A stretch of DNA of 64,000 bases from positions 144,314,247 to 144,378,246 of the forward strand of contig NC_081412.1 of the NCBI RefSeq assembly GCF_030272615.1. Reading direction: 5' to 3'. This DNA is from Cryptomeria japonica (Eukaryota > Streptophyta > Pinopsida > Cupressales > Cupressaceae). The notes under the pieces were generated by a model. It did no database searches. It worked only from the letters and a program-made list of their open reading frames with translations, and was not told the DNA's origin. Below, piece by piece: positions 21,056 to 33,594 of the stretch (positions are counted from its first letter, which is position 1; each line of letters starts with the position of its first letter). The translations under genes and the position numbers were made by a program.

Positions 21056-22367
21056 TAATCATAATGAAATGATACTAATGTAAGATTAAGATGATATGGA
21101 AATGATAGTGATAATGATAATGATAGTGAGAATACACCTACATGCATGATTAATATGATACTGATGTGCAACCTAATGCAATTTTAAGATGGCAATGATA
21201 ATGAAATGATGCTAATGCATTCTCATTCCCAAATGTTTCCATCTGTTTTGATCAAAGCGCCAATGCTTCCTTTGTTTTCATCATCGGGCCTTGATTTGTT
21301 GAAAGTTGATACAAGCATAATGTTATAATTAAACCATACTGACCTGAGTATAACTTACATGGATTTTGATATTGCAAGATGACACAAGCGTCGAGGTATA
21401 ATTGAACCAAGACGACCCAAGTGTTGCTTGCGTAAAACAGATAAGAGTTAACCTTTGTCCCATAAAAATCTGAAATGTCTTCAGTGATATGTTGCTTGAT
21501 CACGTTGTAAGACAAATTGGTATAGAAGAAGGCTTCACTCCCAAACGGGAGACAAATAAAATATCACATTCCTTCCTTGCTTCTCTATTCGTTGAGACAT
21601 ACTTGAGTCACTTACGAGATATGATAAGCAAAAATCAACAACCATAAGTAAGCATGCATGCCATCTGAAAAGTATTTTTGTCAAATAAAACATCTTGCAA
21701 ATAGATCTTTTGTCTAGTTGAAATCAATTCAAGTTCTTGATGTCTAGACTTCTTGCATTGTTGTGGTCATTGTTGGTTGTTCTGATCCTTGTTGTCTTGC
21801 TACGTGTTTGGTCTGATGTCTAAAACCCTATAGGTGAAATTCCCCCAGTGAGGCCAGGATTTTGCCCCTTGTCGCTGATAATACTTCGATATGGATATTT
21901 ACACTGGTCACCAAGCCATGGTGGGATATGATTCAGACAACTGATTCAGATAATCAAGGACAATAACTACACTAAGTATGTCTGGGATAATGTTGCGCGT
22001 ACAAGTGTTCTGTGATGGCCATTGGCTTAGATCAGATGGAGCCAAAGATATGATGCTGGTACTGATAGATAAAGGAGTTTCTCTCTCACAAATGACACCT
22101 GTTGCCAGGTTTCCACCACTTATTTTTATTGCACTTTTTGATTTGTTTTTCATTTTTTTTGTATTTTTCTTGATTTTTTTTTTTGTGTCACAAGGTGCGT
22201 GTTTGCCAGGTTTTCACCCTAGTGACGATTTTTTATGCTTTTTTTTTTTGCTTGATACATGCATTGGTCAACTCAAGTGTAGAATTTATTTAGATGGATG
22301 TTATTGGTTGTCTCATCAAGAACGCCCCCTTCTGAAGTTGATAACTAATATGCTCCTGACCCATAAG

Positions 22368-23400
22368 CTGATATGATGACAAAGGGTCCCAACTAGTTAG
22401 GTTCCAATTTCCCTTTCTTTTCTCGATCTTGTTGATTCTGGGGATTTTCCTTTAGGAATAGGTCACCAATTTTCAAAGCCCTTGGGATGATGTTGTGATT
22501 ATAGCTTTTGCACATTCATTGTTAATATTCCTTGAGATGATCAAAGGCACGTTGATGACGTTCATCTAGTAGCTCTAGCTCTTGCAGCCTATTCACTCGA
22601 TATTCCTCATCTAGAATGAGGCATTTTAATGACACCTGAAGTGATGGAATCTCTACCTCAATAGGTAGGATAACTTCTAATCCATACACCAATGAGTATG
22701 GTCTAGCTCCTATAGGTGTGCAGATACTTTTTCTGTAGGTCCAAAGTGTAGGATTAAGCTAGACATGCTAGTCTTTACCAACATCATTGACTATCTTTTT
22801 GAGGATTTTCAAGATTGTCTTGTTTGAGGCCTCTGCTTGGCCATTCCCTTCTAGATAATAAGGTGTTGAAAAGTGATGTTGGATATAGAATTGCTCACAA
22901 AGCTCTTGTACATCTTGATTCTTGAAAGGTCTTCCATTATCTATGATAATGGAACTGTGGATATCATACCGATAGATGAGGTAATTCAGAATGAAGGAAT
23001 ATATCTCTTTGTCGATCACTATAGTCAATGGATCTGTGTCAATCCACTTGATGAAGTACTTAGTGGTCATGATGATGAACTTGTGTCCATTCGACGAGGA
23101 AGGATGAATATTTCCCACTAGGTCGAGTCCCCATTGACAAAAAAGCCACGATGTAGTGAATGGGTGCAACTCTTGCGTTGGTGCATGTATGAAGTTACCA
23201 TGAATTTGACACTTAGGGAATTTCCTAGCAAACTAATAAGAATCTTTCTCCATTGTCGGCTAATAATATCCCATCCTTAGTAGTTTCTTGGCAAGAGTAG
23301 GACCACTTGAATGTATACCACAAATACCTTCATGAAGCTCATGTAAGGCGGAGTTAGATTCGTTACGATCGAGGCATCAAAGAAGAGTACCATCAAGACC
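22368..23400 (-). pseudogene. pol (IN): Gypsy-2 integrase
   Basis: The catalytic core is open at 23,169-22,768. It has Asp in WGLDLVG (residue 16 of that frame), Asp in IIDNGRPF (residue 77) and Glu in GNGQAEASNK (residue 113), giving the D,D-35-E spacing of an active integrase. Upstream (about 23,400-23,170) a degraded zinc-finger region is present with stops. Downstream, 22,745-22,368 reads ARPYSLVYGLEVILPIEVEI and later ELLDERHQRAFDHLKEY before a stop, which is the C-terminal integrase segment. Integrase inserts the cDNA into host DNA. The core is preserved, but flanking stops make the protein incomplete. Confidence 0.85.
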
Positions 23401-23423
23401 TCGATGATAAAGCCTATCAATGG

Positions 23424-23993
23424 TTAAGGTATAGTGGGTTGCTTGTTAGATAAAGCTTCATTTTTGGTTACGAGATAGGTCTGGTGCGAGGGTATTATCT
23501 TTGAGGTAGGCATAGATCTTCCCATATAAGGGGGAATTAGAACCATTAGGGAAAAAATGATTTGGGATTCCGAATTGTCATAGGCTATGCAAAATAATTG
23601 CTCCACCAAGCATTCATAGCAATTATATTTATCTGGAATTCGTAGAAGAGAGGCGATAGTGGCCATTGCGTTAGAAACTCTATTGTTTAGCCTTGGAATC
23701 TGCTCAAATGTGATGCATGCAAAGTATTTCTTAAAATCATCCACCATGCATTTGTACGACATCAACTTATCATATTTCATCTGATAGTCATCATTGATTT
23801 GATTGATAACTAATTGAGAGTCTCCATAAACTTTTAAGTCTGTGATTTTCCATTCCACGGCTACTTTGATACCTCTCACTAGAGCTTCATACTCGGTGAT
23901 ATTATTGGTGCATAAGAACATCAATCTGTAGGATCGCAGAATGTGTGTCCTTCTGGAGTGATGAACACGATGCCAACACCTGATCCATGTCAT
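23424..23993 (-). pseudogene. pol (RNase H): Gypsy-2 RNase H domain
   Basis: A 189-codon open frame. It has NNITEYEALVRGIKVAVE (catalytic Glu), YGDSQLVINQIN (catalytic Asp), then IPRLNNRVSNAMATIASLL, the usual end of the plant gypsy RNase H before the spacer to integrase. The first strand with the initial Asp lies before the frame and is shifted (CTNN follows an altered start). It would remove RNA from the RNA/DNA hybrid. Confidence 0.82.
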
Positions 23994-24164
23994 GTATAGG
24001 ATCCATCAAAGTATAGGGTCCATTACTTTGGTGCAACAATGAGCACATCTATATTTGGAAATTCCACTTGTAGTGGGTGTTTGTCTAGTAGAGGTGCTTC
24101 TGCCAGTTGATCTTCTATTGCTTGTCCTTTGATAGCCCTTCATTTTGTATACTGAATATTGAAC

Positions 24165-25619
24165 TCACTTAGGATCATGACCCATTTTCCTAAACTCCCT
24201 GTGAGAGCGGCTTTGCTGAGTAGATATTTTAGTGGGTTGATCTTTGCCACTAGCTTGATAGTATGAGCTAACATATAGTGTCAACTTTTTGGAAGCAAAC
24301 ACTACAGCTAAGAAAGCTTTTTTGATGAAAGTGTAAATAAGTTCATAGCCATTCGATGTCTTGCTAATGTAATAGATGGCTCTTTCCTTTCTTGTTGAGT
24401 CCTCTTGTGTTAGTAATGCCCCCGGTGACACTTTCATTACTGATATGTAGAGGATGAGTGGCTTTCCCGCGATTGGTGGTACTAAAACAGGTGGATTCAT
24501 AAGATATTGCTTCAGTTGATGGAATGATTCTGCACACTTGTCCTCCCATCTGAAAGGTACATTTTTATGAAGTAGATAGTTGAACGGGAGACATTTGCCC
24601 ACCAATTGAGAAATGAATCGTCTGATAGATTGTAGCCTGCCTTAAAGAGATCGTAGTTGGCTAATGTTCCTTGGAGGTGGCATTTCCATGATATCCCAAA
24701 CTTTTGTTGGAACCACCTCAATGCTTTTTTCTGATAAAATGTAACCCAAGCGTTTTTCAGATGTGACCTTGTAAACACACTTTTTAGGATTCAATTTGAC
24801 ATTGAATTGCTCTAGTCGTTGAAAGATTTTATCAAGAATGTCTAGATGTTCTACTATTGTGAATGATTTGGCTAGCAAATCATCTACACAATCCTCCATA
24901 AAAGTATGCATCATGTCATTGAAGATTGTTGTCATTGCTCTCTGATAGGTTGCACCAGCATTTTTCAAGCCAAAAGGCATGATGTTCCAGCAATATGTAC
25001 CCCATGGACATGTGAATGTAGTTTTATCCTGATCTTCTGGAGCTATCTTGATTTGGTTGTAGCCATAAAAACCATCCATGAGGGATAACATAGCATGTCC
25101 TGCTGTTAGATCAACAATGGCGTCGATGCTTGGTAAAGGAAAGTCATCCTTCGAACAAGCCTTGTTGAGATCCCTGAAATTTGTAAAAATCGTGATGCTT
25201 TTATCTAGTTTAGAGACTAGCACAATGTTAGAAATCCATTCGACATAATCAATGGGTCGCATGAATCCTACATCAAGTAACTTCTTCAGCTCTGCTTTGA
25301 CCAATATAGAGACATGTGGGTTCATCTTCCTTAATTTTTGTTTGACAGGTTTAGCTCCAGGAGTGATGGACAAGTGATGCATGATGAGGTTTGGATCTAC
25401 TCCTGGCATGTCTGCATAAGACCAAGCAAATTTGATTTGCTTCTCCTTGAATAATTTGACAAAGTCAGGTTTTTCATTTTCTGTTAGTGATTCTGCCAGA
25501 TGTATGGTTCTTGCTGCTGCTTTAGTGCCGATATTTATTGATTGAGTTGGCTCAATAAAGATGGGTGATCTCTCTTGGTAATATTTAGGAAGATTGTCAA
25601 GTGTCTCATCTTCAGGCAC
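24165..25619 (-). pseudogene. pol (RT): Gypsy-2 reverse transcriptase and connection
   Basis: The frame starts at 25,619 within an acidic linker. The RT part begins around FAWSYADMPGVDPNLIMHHL and includes KLRKMNPH, GFMRPIDYVEW, NFRDLNKACSKDDFPLP, LMDGFYGYNQI and CPWGTYCWNIMPFGLKNAGA. The catalytic box is CVDD (24,879-24,890) where active elements have YVDD or a close variant. A TAA at 24,642-24,644 interrupts after SQLRSL, then the same frame continues through RFISQLVGKCLPF and FHQLKQYLMNPPVL to YYISKTSNGYE. One nonsense change and the altered YVDD tyrosine suggest loss of function after amplification. Confidence 0.88.
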
Positions 25620-27129
25620 CTCAAAGAGGTTTTCACCATCAGATATGTCCTTTGTTTTTTACTTTTTTGTGATCTAATACCGCCATTAGATGATTTTCAC
25701 CATTAGATCGATTTTTGTTTTTGTTCATTTTGTGACTGAGAGACTTGACACTCCCCTGATTGCAGATATATTTATGTGGGTTTCTGGTGGAGCATGTTTT
25801 AAGGTTGACTGAGCAGAGGTATTGAACAACGGCCTCATCATTTTGGAATATTGGTATATCATTGTGCTCAGGTTCTTCCTAGTCTATAAGGTCAAGATAC
25901 ATGAGAGGTAGGGAGTCATTTGGCGGGTCAAGATCTGCCGTGGTAAGAGTCATGATAGAGATATTATCATAATTTTCAATAGCATGGGTGAGGTCTATAA
26001 TAGTCTCAATATTTTTTTATGATACTCTCATCAATATTGCCTCTTTCGTATAGAAGTTGTTTGTTCTCACTAGCCTCATAGATATGTTGTGTTCTGAATT
26101 CAAACGATCTAGATCTTGAGGCTTGTCCCTTATAAGGAATGGGTGTATAGGTGTGGATTGTATCCACCTCAATATCCTCAGTAATATCAGAATAAGTGTC
26201 CCATTCATACTCATTGGAATTTGTTTCAGAATTGCTATCCAAGGTTACCCCACTGAATCAAACAAGAATTTTGTATGGCAAAAAGAGCTCACTAATAATC
26301 AATGCAAGTTGGGTGGCTTGTGTCGATTTAGGATCTATGCTTGTTTGTACTCTTTGGATTTGCTCATACACAGTATCCCTTCTTTGAGTAGTAATCTCCT
26401 TAGGTTGTGTCTTGAATTCAGCTTGATCAGGTGCTTGTACATGATGTACTTTTTAATAAGAAGCCTCCCCTCTTTGGATAGTGAGTTCTTCTTGTCGCTT
26501 CTCATTTTCTTCATGCTATTGTTCTTTTCTTATCTTTTGGGCTACTTGGTGTAGCACCTCTTGCCATGATTCTTTGTTATGTGTTATCTTTCTCTTCATC
26601 AGGGTTTCTAATGGTGATCTCTCTTTTGCATAGGTTGAATATGCTGACCATACCCAAATCCGGATTTGTCTTTTACAAGTTGTGAATGAGGTTGTATGGG
26701 TTCTAGGATGCCCTCTTGATGCTTTCCAATAGGTCCTTTTCCTTCTTATCCCATGCGTTGCATGATTTTGAACCCATTTTCATACTGTTCCGTGGGAACG
26801 GCCACTTCTAGGGCATCAACTCTTATTTCTTCCTCATCCTTGTATATCCAGCTGAGGATGTCCTTGTCTTTTGATTATTTAGCCAGTGTGCCAATTTGGA
26901 TAAATTTACCATCAAAATTATTGATGGGTTGTGCTGCTTGATGTCTTGATGTGGAAGGTTGTCTGTGAGATTTTGGCGAGGTTGGTAATTTTTATAGACA
27001 TAGGGGTTCAAAAGAGTATTCCCCCATACCTTGGTCCTTTATCTTCATCTTTTGCTCAAAGTCTATGGACAACTACTTGAGTTTTTCTTGATTATTGGAT
27101 GATGAGGAAGCTTGGGTCTCCCTGTTGTG
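25620..27129 (-). pseudogene. Gypsy-2 protease-RT spacer
   Basis: A degraded minus-strand coding spacer with several stops. Recognisable pieces are WDTYSDITEDIEVDTIHTY (about 26,200-26,140) and KLPTSPKSHRQPSTSRHQA (about 27,000-26,940). It is acidic and low in hydrophobics and has no catalytic motif. Confidence 0.55.
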
Positions 27130-27820
27130 TGGAACCAGAACATTTTGAGTTGCCCCCATAGCGTTACAATACTAAAATGGGTTAGTGTCTACAGATATTG
27201 AAATCTTTTGTCCGTTGTAGGGGAATTTGAGACATTGATGGTATGTGGAAGGTACCGCTTGCATTTCATGGATCCAAGGACGACCCAAGAGTATGTTGTA
27301 TTTCAAGTCTATATCTAAGACTTGGCACAGGTCCTACTTGAATGGGTAGTACCACTGTTCCTTCTGATGACCTTTCTTCATTATCATAGGATTTGATAGT
27401 GATCTTCTTTTTAGGATCAATAGCTTGCTTAGAGAAGTCCAATGCACAAATAAGCTTCAAGGCACATATATTGAGACCAACTCCTCCATCTATTATTACT
27501 CTTTTCACCTGGTATTTGTAGAGTAGGACTTTGATATGGAGTGGGGTGTTGTGCGGATGACTCAAGGAGACATCATCATGTTCTGAGAAAGATATGTTAT
27601 GTGGCACCATCATATGTGCCACCATGGCTTGGAACCGATTGATATCCAGATCGTTTGGCACTGTTGTTTCTACGAGAGCTTTCTCCAAGATATCCTTATG
27701 CTTTAGTGAGAGTTTAAGCAGCTCAAGTATTGATATCTGAGTGGGTGTCATTTGTAGTTGATCGACCAAGTTATATTGAGTCTTGGGGATAGTTGTTGCT
27801 TTAGATGTGTTCCCCTTCAA
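27130..27820 (-). pseudogene. pol (PR): Gypsy-2 protease region
   Basis: The frame 27,820-27,266 contains NLVDQLQMTPTQISILELLK followed by the retropepsin core VKRVIIDGGVGLNICAL, where active enzymes have Asp-Thr/Ser-Gly and this family shows DGG. Next come [18 protein letters not shown] and, after a frameshift near 27,300, [19 protein letters not shown], the second conserved protease block. Protease would cleave Gag-Pol. Whether DGG is active here is unknown; it is common in plant gypsy relatives and is not by itself proof of loss. Confidence 0.8.
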
Positions 27821-27829
27821 GACATATTT

Positions 27830-29379
27830 CTAAGCCCTCATTGTCACATTTACCAGTGCATGTTCTTGTTTATCTTTGATCTTTATGAAATTTAATTGAT
27901 TTTCCCATGCCAATATGTGATTTATGATTTTTTCATATATGTGATTGATGCGGGATCCTTTATTGTTGTTTGGCGTTGATGCTCCTCTCTTGTCGTAATT
28001 AGGAAGAGAATTTTTGAAGTCCTCATGATCACCATTGGTTTTATGACCATTGACCATTATGTCTCCCTTGTCTATCATATCTTGAACTAGGTTTTTCAAC
28101 TTCATGCAATCGTTTGTCCTATGCCCCTTGTTTTGATGATGATCATAATAATGCAAGTCATTCCACCATGGTGGTTTGACTTGGGGTTCAAAGTTTCTTT
28201 TAACTGGCAATGTGATAATCTTGTTTACCAATAGTTCTCAAAATGTAGATTCCAGGGTTTGTCCCAATGGTGTATATGTCCTTCGATGCGGGGGAAGAAG
28301 AGTGTTAGCATTACCTCCTTGGTTATTGTTGGTCCCCTGATTGTTGTTGTTATTCCCTCGGTAGTTATTGTTTCCTTGGTTGGTAGTGCATTGATAATTG
28401 TTGGTTCCTTGATTGGCACTTAATTAATCATTGTTGGACGGAGTGTTACCTGATAAAGTCAACATTGATTGCTTAGACTTTACATTTTTGGCATCGACTA
28501 CACCATCATTAACAATATTTTTGTTTCTAGTCCAAAATCTAGACTTGTCTGAGTTGTTGTTGTTATATTGATTGCTATAGGTGTTATTGCTTGATGAACT
28601 AACACCTTCCTTAGAGATTTTTAAGGTCCCCTTTTTTATCGAGGCTTCCTCTACTTGGATACCATTCTCTATCAATTTTGTAAAAGTAGATAGACACTGT
28701 AGTTTGAGTTGATAACTCATTTCATCGTTTAAATTGTCTATGAAGATTTCCATCTTTTCCTTTTCAAGTGCATCTCATGGGTACCTTGAGACCATACGTC
28801 TCCATCATTGTAAGAATACCATGAATGTTTCATTGTTATTTTGCTTCGTATTGCATATGTCAAGTATTCTTACAAGTATTCATATTCGTATTGCATATGT
28901 CAAGTATTCTTACAAGTATTAATATTCGTATTGCATATGTCAAGTATTCTTACAAGTATTCATATTCCTATTGCATATGCTGAGGGAACATTTTATTCAT
29001 TGTACCTTCGATGATGGGCATCTCCTTGTTCACTAACATTGTCATAATTATGGGTATCATCTCAGTTGCGGGTGTTGTCTTGATCATGTGTGTCCTGTCC
29101 TCTCAAATGCTCTTGTATTTGAGTATTATATGTGTAGTTCCTTGACCTTGTTCTTGGGATTCTTTCATTCCTTGAATTTTCTCTGTCAAAATCATTAGGC
29201 ATCCTAACTCCTTTGCTATTTAATATGAGGAGGTACTTTTGTTTGTCCGCTTCTATAAGCCTTTTCATGAGATTTTGGAAGGCAACGCTTTGTTGGAATT
29301 GTTGGACAAGTTCCTCGGTGATCTCCTCTTCTTCCATATTTGTGTATTCATCAAAATGATTAGACTCCCTATGACTCAT
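27830..29379 (-). pseudogene. gag: Gypsy-2 gag
   Basis: Three broken segments in order. 29,379-29,062 is an acidic N-terminus (TNMEEEEITEELVQQFQQSV). 28,753-28,424 reads MEIFIDNLNDEMSYQLKLQC and an Asn/Ser-rich linker. 28,231-27,830 has the zinc-knuckle-like YYDHHQNKGHRTNDCMKLKN, in which the first Cys is lost, then MIDKGDIMVNG. Between the first two, part of the capsid core is replaced by a 40-bp tandem array (28,847-28,979). Gag would form the particle. Confidence 0.8.
28847..28979. repeat. 40-bp tandem triplication inside gag
   Basis: CGTATTGCATATGTCAAGTA starts at 28,847, 28,887 and 28,927, with a partial fourth unit at 28,967. The copies are almost identical, so the expansion is recent. 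A 40-bp period breaks the reading frame. Confidence 0.92.
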
Positions 29380-31849
29380 GCTATATTCTGGTTATGGATC
29401 CAATTCTTTGCCTTTTTGAGGTCGAGTACCAGTGGGCATCAATATATTTCTATAGTAGTGAATTCGTCCACTTCTAACGGGGTACTTGGTGGAGTTGGTG
29501 GCTTAGGATGAGCCTCATTGTAAGTGATGCAATTTCTTGGAAATAAGGCAAGATTGATCTTTCCCCCTTGGTTAAGGTGTTGATTGAATGTTGTTTTTTG
29601 AATGTAAACCCTACTTCTCAAAGGTTCTTTGTCAAACTAGTTAGATTTTACTTGAAGGTACAATCGCATATGACACAAGAAAATGTGGTGTGATGCAAAG
29701 AGTTGATGGTTGATGTAGAGAAATTTTCTCCTCTTGGTAAGTGCCCTAGGACTAGGTTGTCTCTTCTTCAACTTAGTTTTTTTACGAAGATTTCTTCTTC
29801 TCAAAATACGGGGGGTGGTCATACAAATGATCAAAGAGTGTTGATGTTGATGGTTGATATGGATACTTCGTTTCGAATATTCAAGCTTACTAAGTCGAAT
29901 AGAGGGTTTGTTTGATAGGCCCCTATGACAAAGTGCATCAAATGATATGGATAGTCTCCCGATATGGAAACTTGATGTAACTAACTTGAATACCTAGTTA
30001 GGTATTGTTGTTGAGATAGTTGGATGATAAACTCTTGATCACTTGGTTTTGATACTCCTCTAAATTGGTTGGATGAAAATCTTGCCTAAAGATAGTTGAA
30101 ATGTTGATAACCACCTCCAAAGGTGCTTGGTTTGATTAGAAAATTTTCTTCACTTATGATCTCTCCTTGTTTTTGAACTGTGTTTTGAGTTGATTTTTGG
30201 ATATTTTTGCAAGATATTTTAGAATTTATGACAAGAATACATAGCACACATGAAGATAATGGTCATCCTAATGCTAAACATTGAGTGTGTTTTCTTTTGA
30301 GGATGTGTTGAAATCCTCAATGTTTTCATTGGTTTGGATACAAATAAGACACACCAAGTAGGCTCTTTATTCAAAGGTCATTGACAATATCATGGCCCAC
30401 TAGTTTCGATACTCCGTTATCTCAAACAACCTTGTCACCCCTTAGAGGGTGCCCATTTTTTTTTGCCATTTTCTAGAAATTAACCCAAAGTGAATTGCTT
30501 CACAATTGGGTAGTTATCTTGGGAGATATATGGTGAGTAATCTTGGGGGCGGATTCTTCCCCACCCTTGCACTATGAAATTGCCAATGTATGACAATTGA
30601 CTTGGCTCAAAGCTTCTACTTATATGGTTCGTAATAAGGATTCCATTCGACACGATAGATGATAAACTCAATTAAGAGGCTTCCCAACCTTTAAAACAAA
30701 GACTTTTTGCATCACAAGGATACTAGGGGAAGGCTATCAAATTCGCACTTCCGATGGAGGGGATTTTCATCAGCCTCCACATTTGATTATAGTGGGTTGG
30801 TAAACTTGGCAATAAAGTCATTGCCCACTTGGTTCATACCCTCCATGAAAAGGAGTGAGTTTGGATTTTTGGTGACCCAATTAAGGGGAGAGCATATACC
30901 TACCACTCAAGACAAGGCAAACAAAATTATTTTTATCCTTCAAAGCAATGATTTTCTAGATCCCAATTGGAGATGTTGCTCCAATCAAACATGGTGTTTA
31001 TTTTAATCCCACACAACAATTTATTTTCTAACTAGGAAATGGAAATCCTGCTCAACAAAATGAAAGCACGTTGCTTGAAAGTAAATTTCTTTGTAAGAAT
31101 GGACAAGTTGATTATTCTTTTCAACTTGCAAAAATAAGATTGATTGTGCTTTTTATCCTCTTTGCAAGAAATTAAATTTTTTTTTGTCCTTTTTAAGCCA
31201 AAATGAAGTGTTTTTCCCTAATCATGCAAGAAAACAAAGTGTTTGATTGCTAGTTCTTTTTAAGGCCTAGAGGAAAATTTGATTTATTTTAAGCCCAAAA
31301 TGAAAGATGAGATTCTTTTTAACCCAAAGGTAAGATGATTTTTTTTTAAATCCAACTTGAAAAGCTAGAAAGAAATCCAAAAATCCTAATCTAACCCCTC
31401 CAAATTTGCAAGAAACTGTTAGGAAAACCTGCAAAAATAAGAGTTAATAAAAAATTCAATCTTTTTGTGGGCTTACACAAGTCTACATTTAAACACATGT
31501 TACAAAATTTTGGCTTTGTCTCATATGTGTGAAAACAAAGATCATATGCGCTATTTCATATGCATGAAAAAAATTATCGTATGTGCGAAAAGAATTGTGA
31601 TATGTGAGAAAAGAACTGTCAAATACATGAAAATAAATGTCAGATGTGTGAAAAGAACTGTCAAATGCGTTGCAAAAATGAGCAGATGCGCCAGAAGAAC
31701 TATTAGATGAGCTACAGGAAGGCACATATGTGCCAAAACAGAGGTTATATATGCTAAAATGTGGTTGAAATTTCTAAACGTGAATCCTGGAGAAAAATAT
31801 TATTTTTTTTGAAATTTCAGGGGTCTAGACCCATGGTGGGTATCAAAAA
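29380..31849 (-). other. Gypsy-2 5' leader
   Basis: About 2.5 kb of non-coding DNA between the right LTR and gag. A segment at 30,480-30,680 matches 63,530-63,680 in opposite orientation. The LTR-adjacent minus-strand bases read TTTTTGATACCCACCATGGG; a primer site is expected there but no standard tRNA match was recognised. Confidence 0.6.
31522..31746. repeat. 21-22-bp tandem repeat in gypsy-2 leader
   Basis: About ten units of the type CATATGTGTGAAAAGAACTGT. CATATG-like starts lie at 31,522, 31,543, 31,578, 31,600, 31,621, 31,641, 31,662, 31,683, 31,704 and 31,726. The open frames across it on both strands follow from the near-21-bp period. Confidence 0.85.
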
Positions 31850-32388
31850 TGTATGCCAAAAATGTGGGATCATCCTACAAATGGAAGAAAACACCTAAAA
31901 AACACACATGAAACATTGCAATGGAGTTAGTAATCACAAAAACATGTTAGTGAACCAAAAACTCTCAAAATCGTCCCATGCTCCTCTATCCCTAAAGTTC
32001 CTTAAGATTCAAGGTGGCCCTCACTTGGAAGAGCACTTGATCTCTTGGATGTCAACCTAGAGAAAAAGATATAAATGATGATTCTAGGATCAAAATGAAT
32101 GCAACTAAGATCCTAGTGAATGGTGAGATGATGATATGAGTGAAAGCTAAGGATGCAAGATGAAAAGGTAGTTATGATCAAGATGGTGTAGATGATATGA
32201 GACTAAGTTAATTCCAAATTGAAGATTATGATAAGATAATTAAGATAGATGAATATGAAAAAACATATAATTGATATGATCTAAAACATAATACAATTAA
32301 GCTAAATGCTATGATTCTAATGATAGAAGGCTTGGATGCTTGAAGGTGACCAATGAGCTCCTTTGATAACCTACAAAAGACTATAATT

Positions 32389-33577
32389 TGTTGGAAATTT
32401 GGAGGAATTTATTTGTGTTGCATTGATGTTTTTCATTGATGTCAACACTAGCTTGTTTGGCTATCTACCAGGTTCTGGTAGAGTGGTTGGATTGTGATGT
32501 TGATTTAGAGATCATCTTCGGTATTCTCTGGTATATCCAAATTGGTGGAATTGGTTTTGTTATATTATTCATGTTATTCAGATATGTATCACATTTAGTT
32601 GGTTCGGGATTTGGTGATCCGGAAGCTATCATATGTTCTAGTAAGCCTTTTGGTTAGCGGTAAGGGTTATACCAACATAGCTTTATTGAAGATCTTTTGA
32701 TGGATTCGATAAGTGGTGTTGGTACGTCTTCTAGAAGGTTTTCGGGATGCTAATGGTTATCATGATCATGTTCTAGTTGATCGGTGGTGTTACATTTAGC
32801 ACCAAACCTATTCTATGTTATTCTGTTAGGTTATGGACCAATTTATGTAACGTGTTGGTGGATTCTCCTGATGCATTACTGGTTGGATTTATTGTTTGGT
32901 TAATGTTGTTTCAGTCTTAGGATGACTTGGATTATAATTGGTTTGCGAGTTTTTGCAATGGATTTATTGTATTATCTTTTAGGTGGCCGACCTAATTGTT
33001 TAGGTCCTGGGTTGGTATAAATATGATGTAAGATCTCTTTGTAGATCATTAGTCGTGGGTTACAGGATTATCTGTACGTGAATTAAGTTATAATCATATG
33101 CAGAGGTTTTGATCAATCATAGGTGATTGAATTGGATTTGTGTAAGAGGTTTAAGACTTCCGACATTGAGCTTAATTGGAATTGTACACAGGCATAGGAG
33201 ATGCTATTCTAGCAGTTCAATCTTCATTCCAGAATGTAGTTCAATTTTTTTTGTAGTTAGTGAGGCTCCTTTTGTGATGAGAAGTGCACTCTAGGTTGTT
33301 GGCCTTGTTGCATGTGCAGGCCTCTTATTGTAGTATTTATTCATCTGATCAGTGGATGGATATTGTGGGTCTCTAATCCCACCATGGTTTTTCCTCATTG
33401 AGGTTTTCCACATATAAATGTGTGGTGTTATGGTGTTCATCTTTGTGGTTGCATTATTACTTATTGTTGTTTGCTTTTATGTTTACTGATTGTTGAGTTG
33501 TGTTAATAAGGTTTAAATTAATCATTCTAGCAGAACATTGATTCAACTCTCTCTCTTAGTGTTCTTGGATCCCAACA
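32389..33577 (+). repeat. Copia-3 LTR 1
   Basis: TGTTGGAAATTTGG to GGATCCCAACA. It has a TATA box (TATAAATA, 33,016-33,023) about 560 bp before its end. Confidence 0.9.
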
Positions 33578-33579
33578 AT

Positions 33580-33591
33580 TGGTATTAGAGC
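33580..33591 (+). promoter_or_regulatory. Copia-3 primer binding site
   Basis: TGGTATTAGAGC differs by one base from the Met-tRNA site TGGTATCAGAGC and lies two bases after LTR 1. Confidence 0.85.
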
Positions 33592-33594
33592 CTG

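Larger units (their letters stand above)
19929..22367 (-). other. Gypsy-2 3' untranslated region
   Basis: About 2.4 kb between the integrase end and the purine tract. No protein domain was recognised. It contains two tandem arrays, listed separately, and many GATATGAT/GATTGAT words. Confidence 0.6.

Noticed and set aside
21978-22376. 132-codon plus-strand open frame with a Phe-rich segment
   Set aside because: It is antisense to the gypsy-2 integrase end and 3' region. The Phe run comes from T-tracts and no family is recognisable.
31465-31736. Cys/Lys-rich peptide (plus) and hydrophobic peptide (minus)
   Set aside because: Both derive from the near-21-bp tandem repeat in the gypsy-2 leader, which keeps any frame open.
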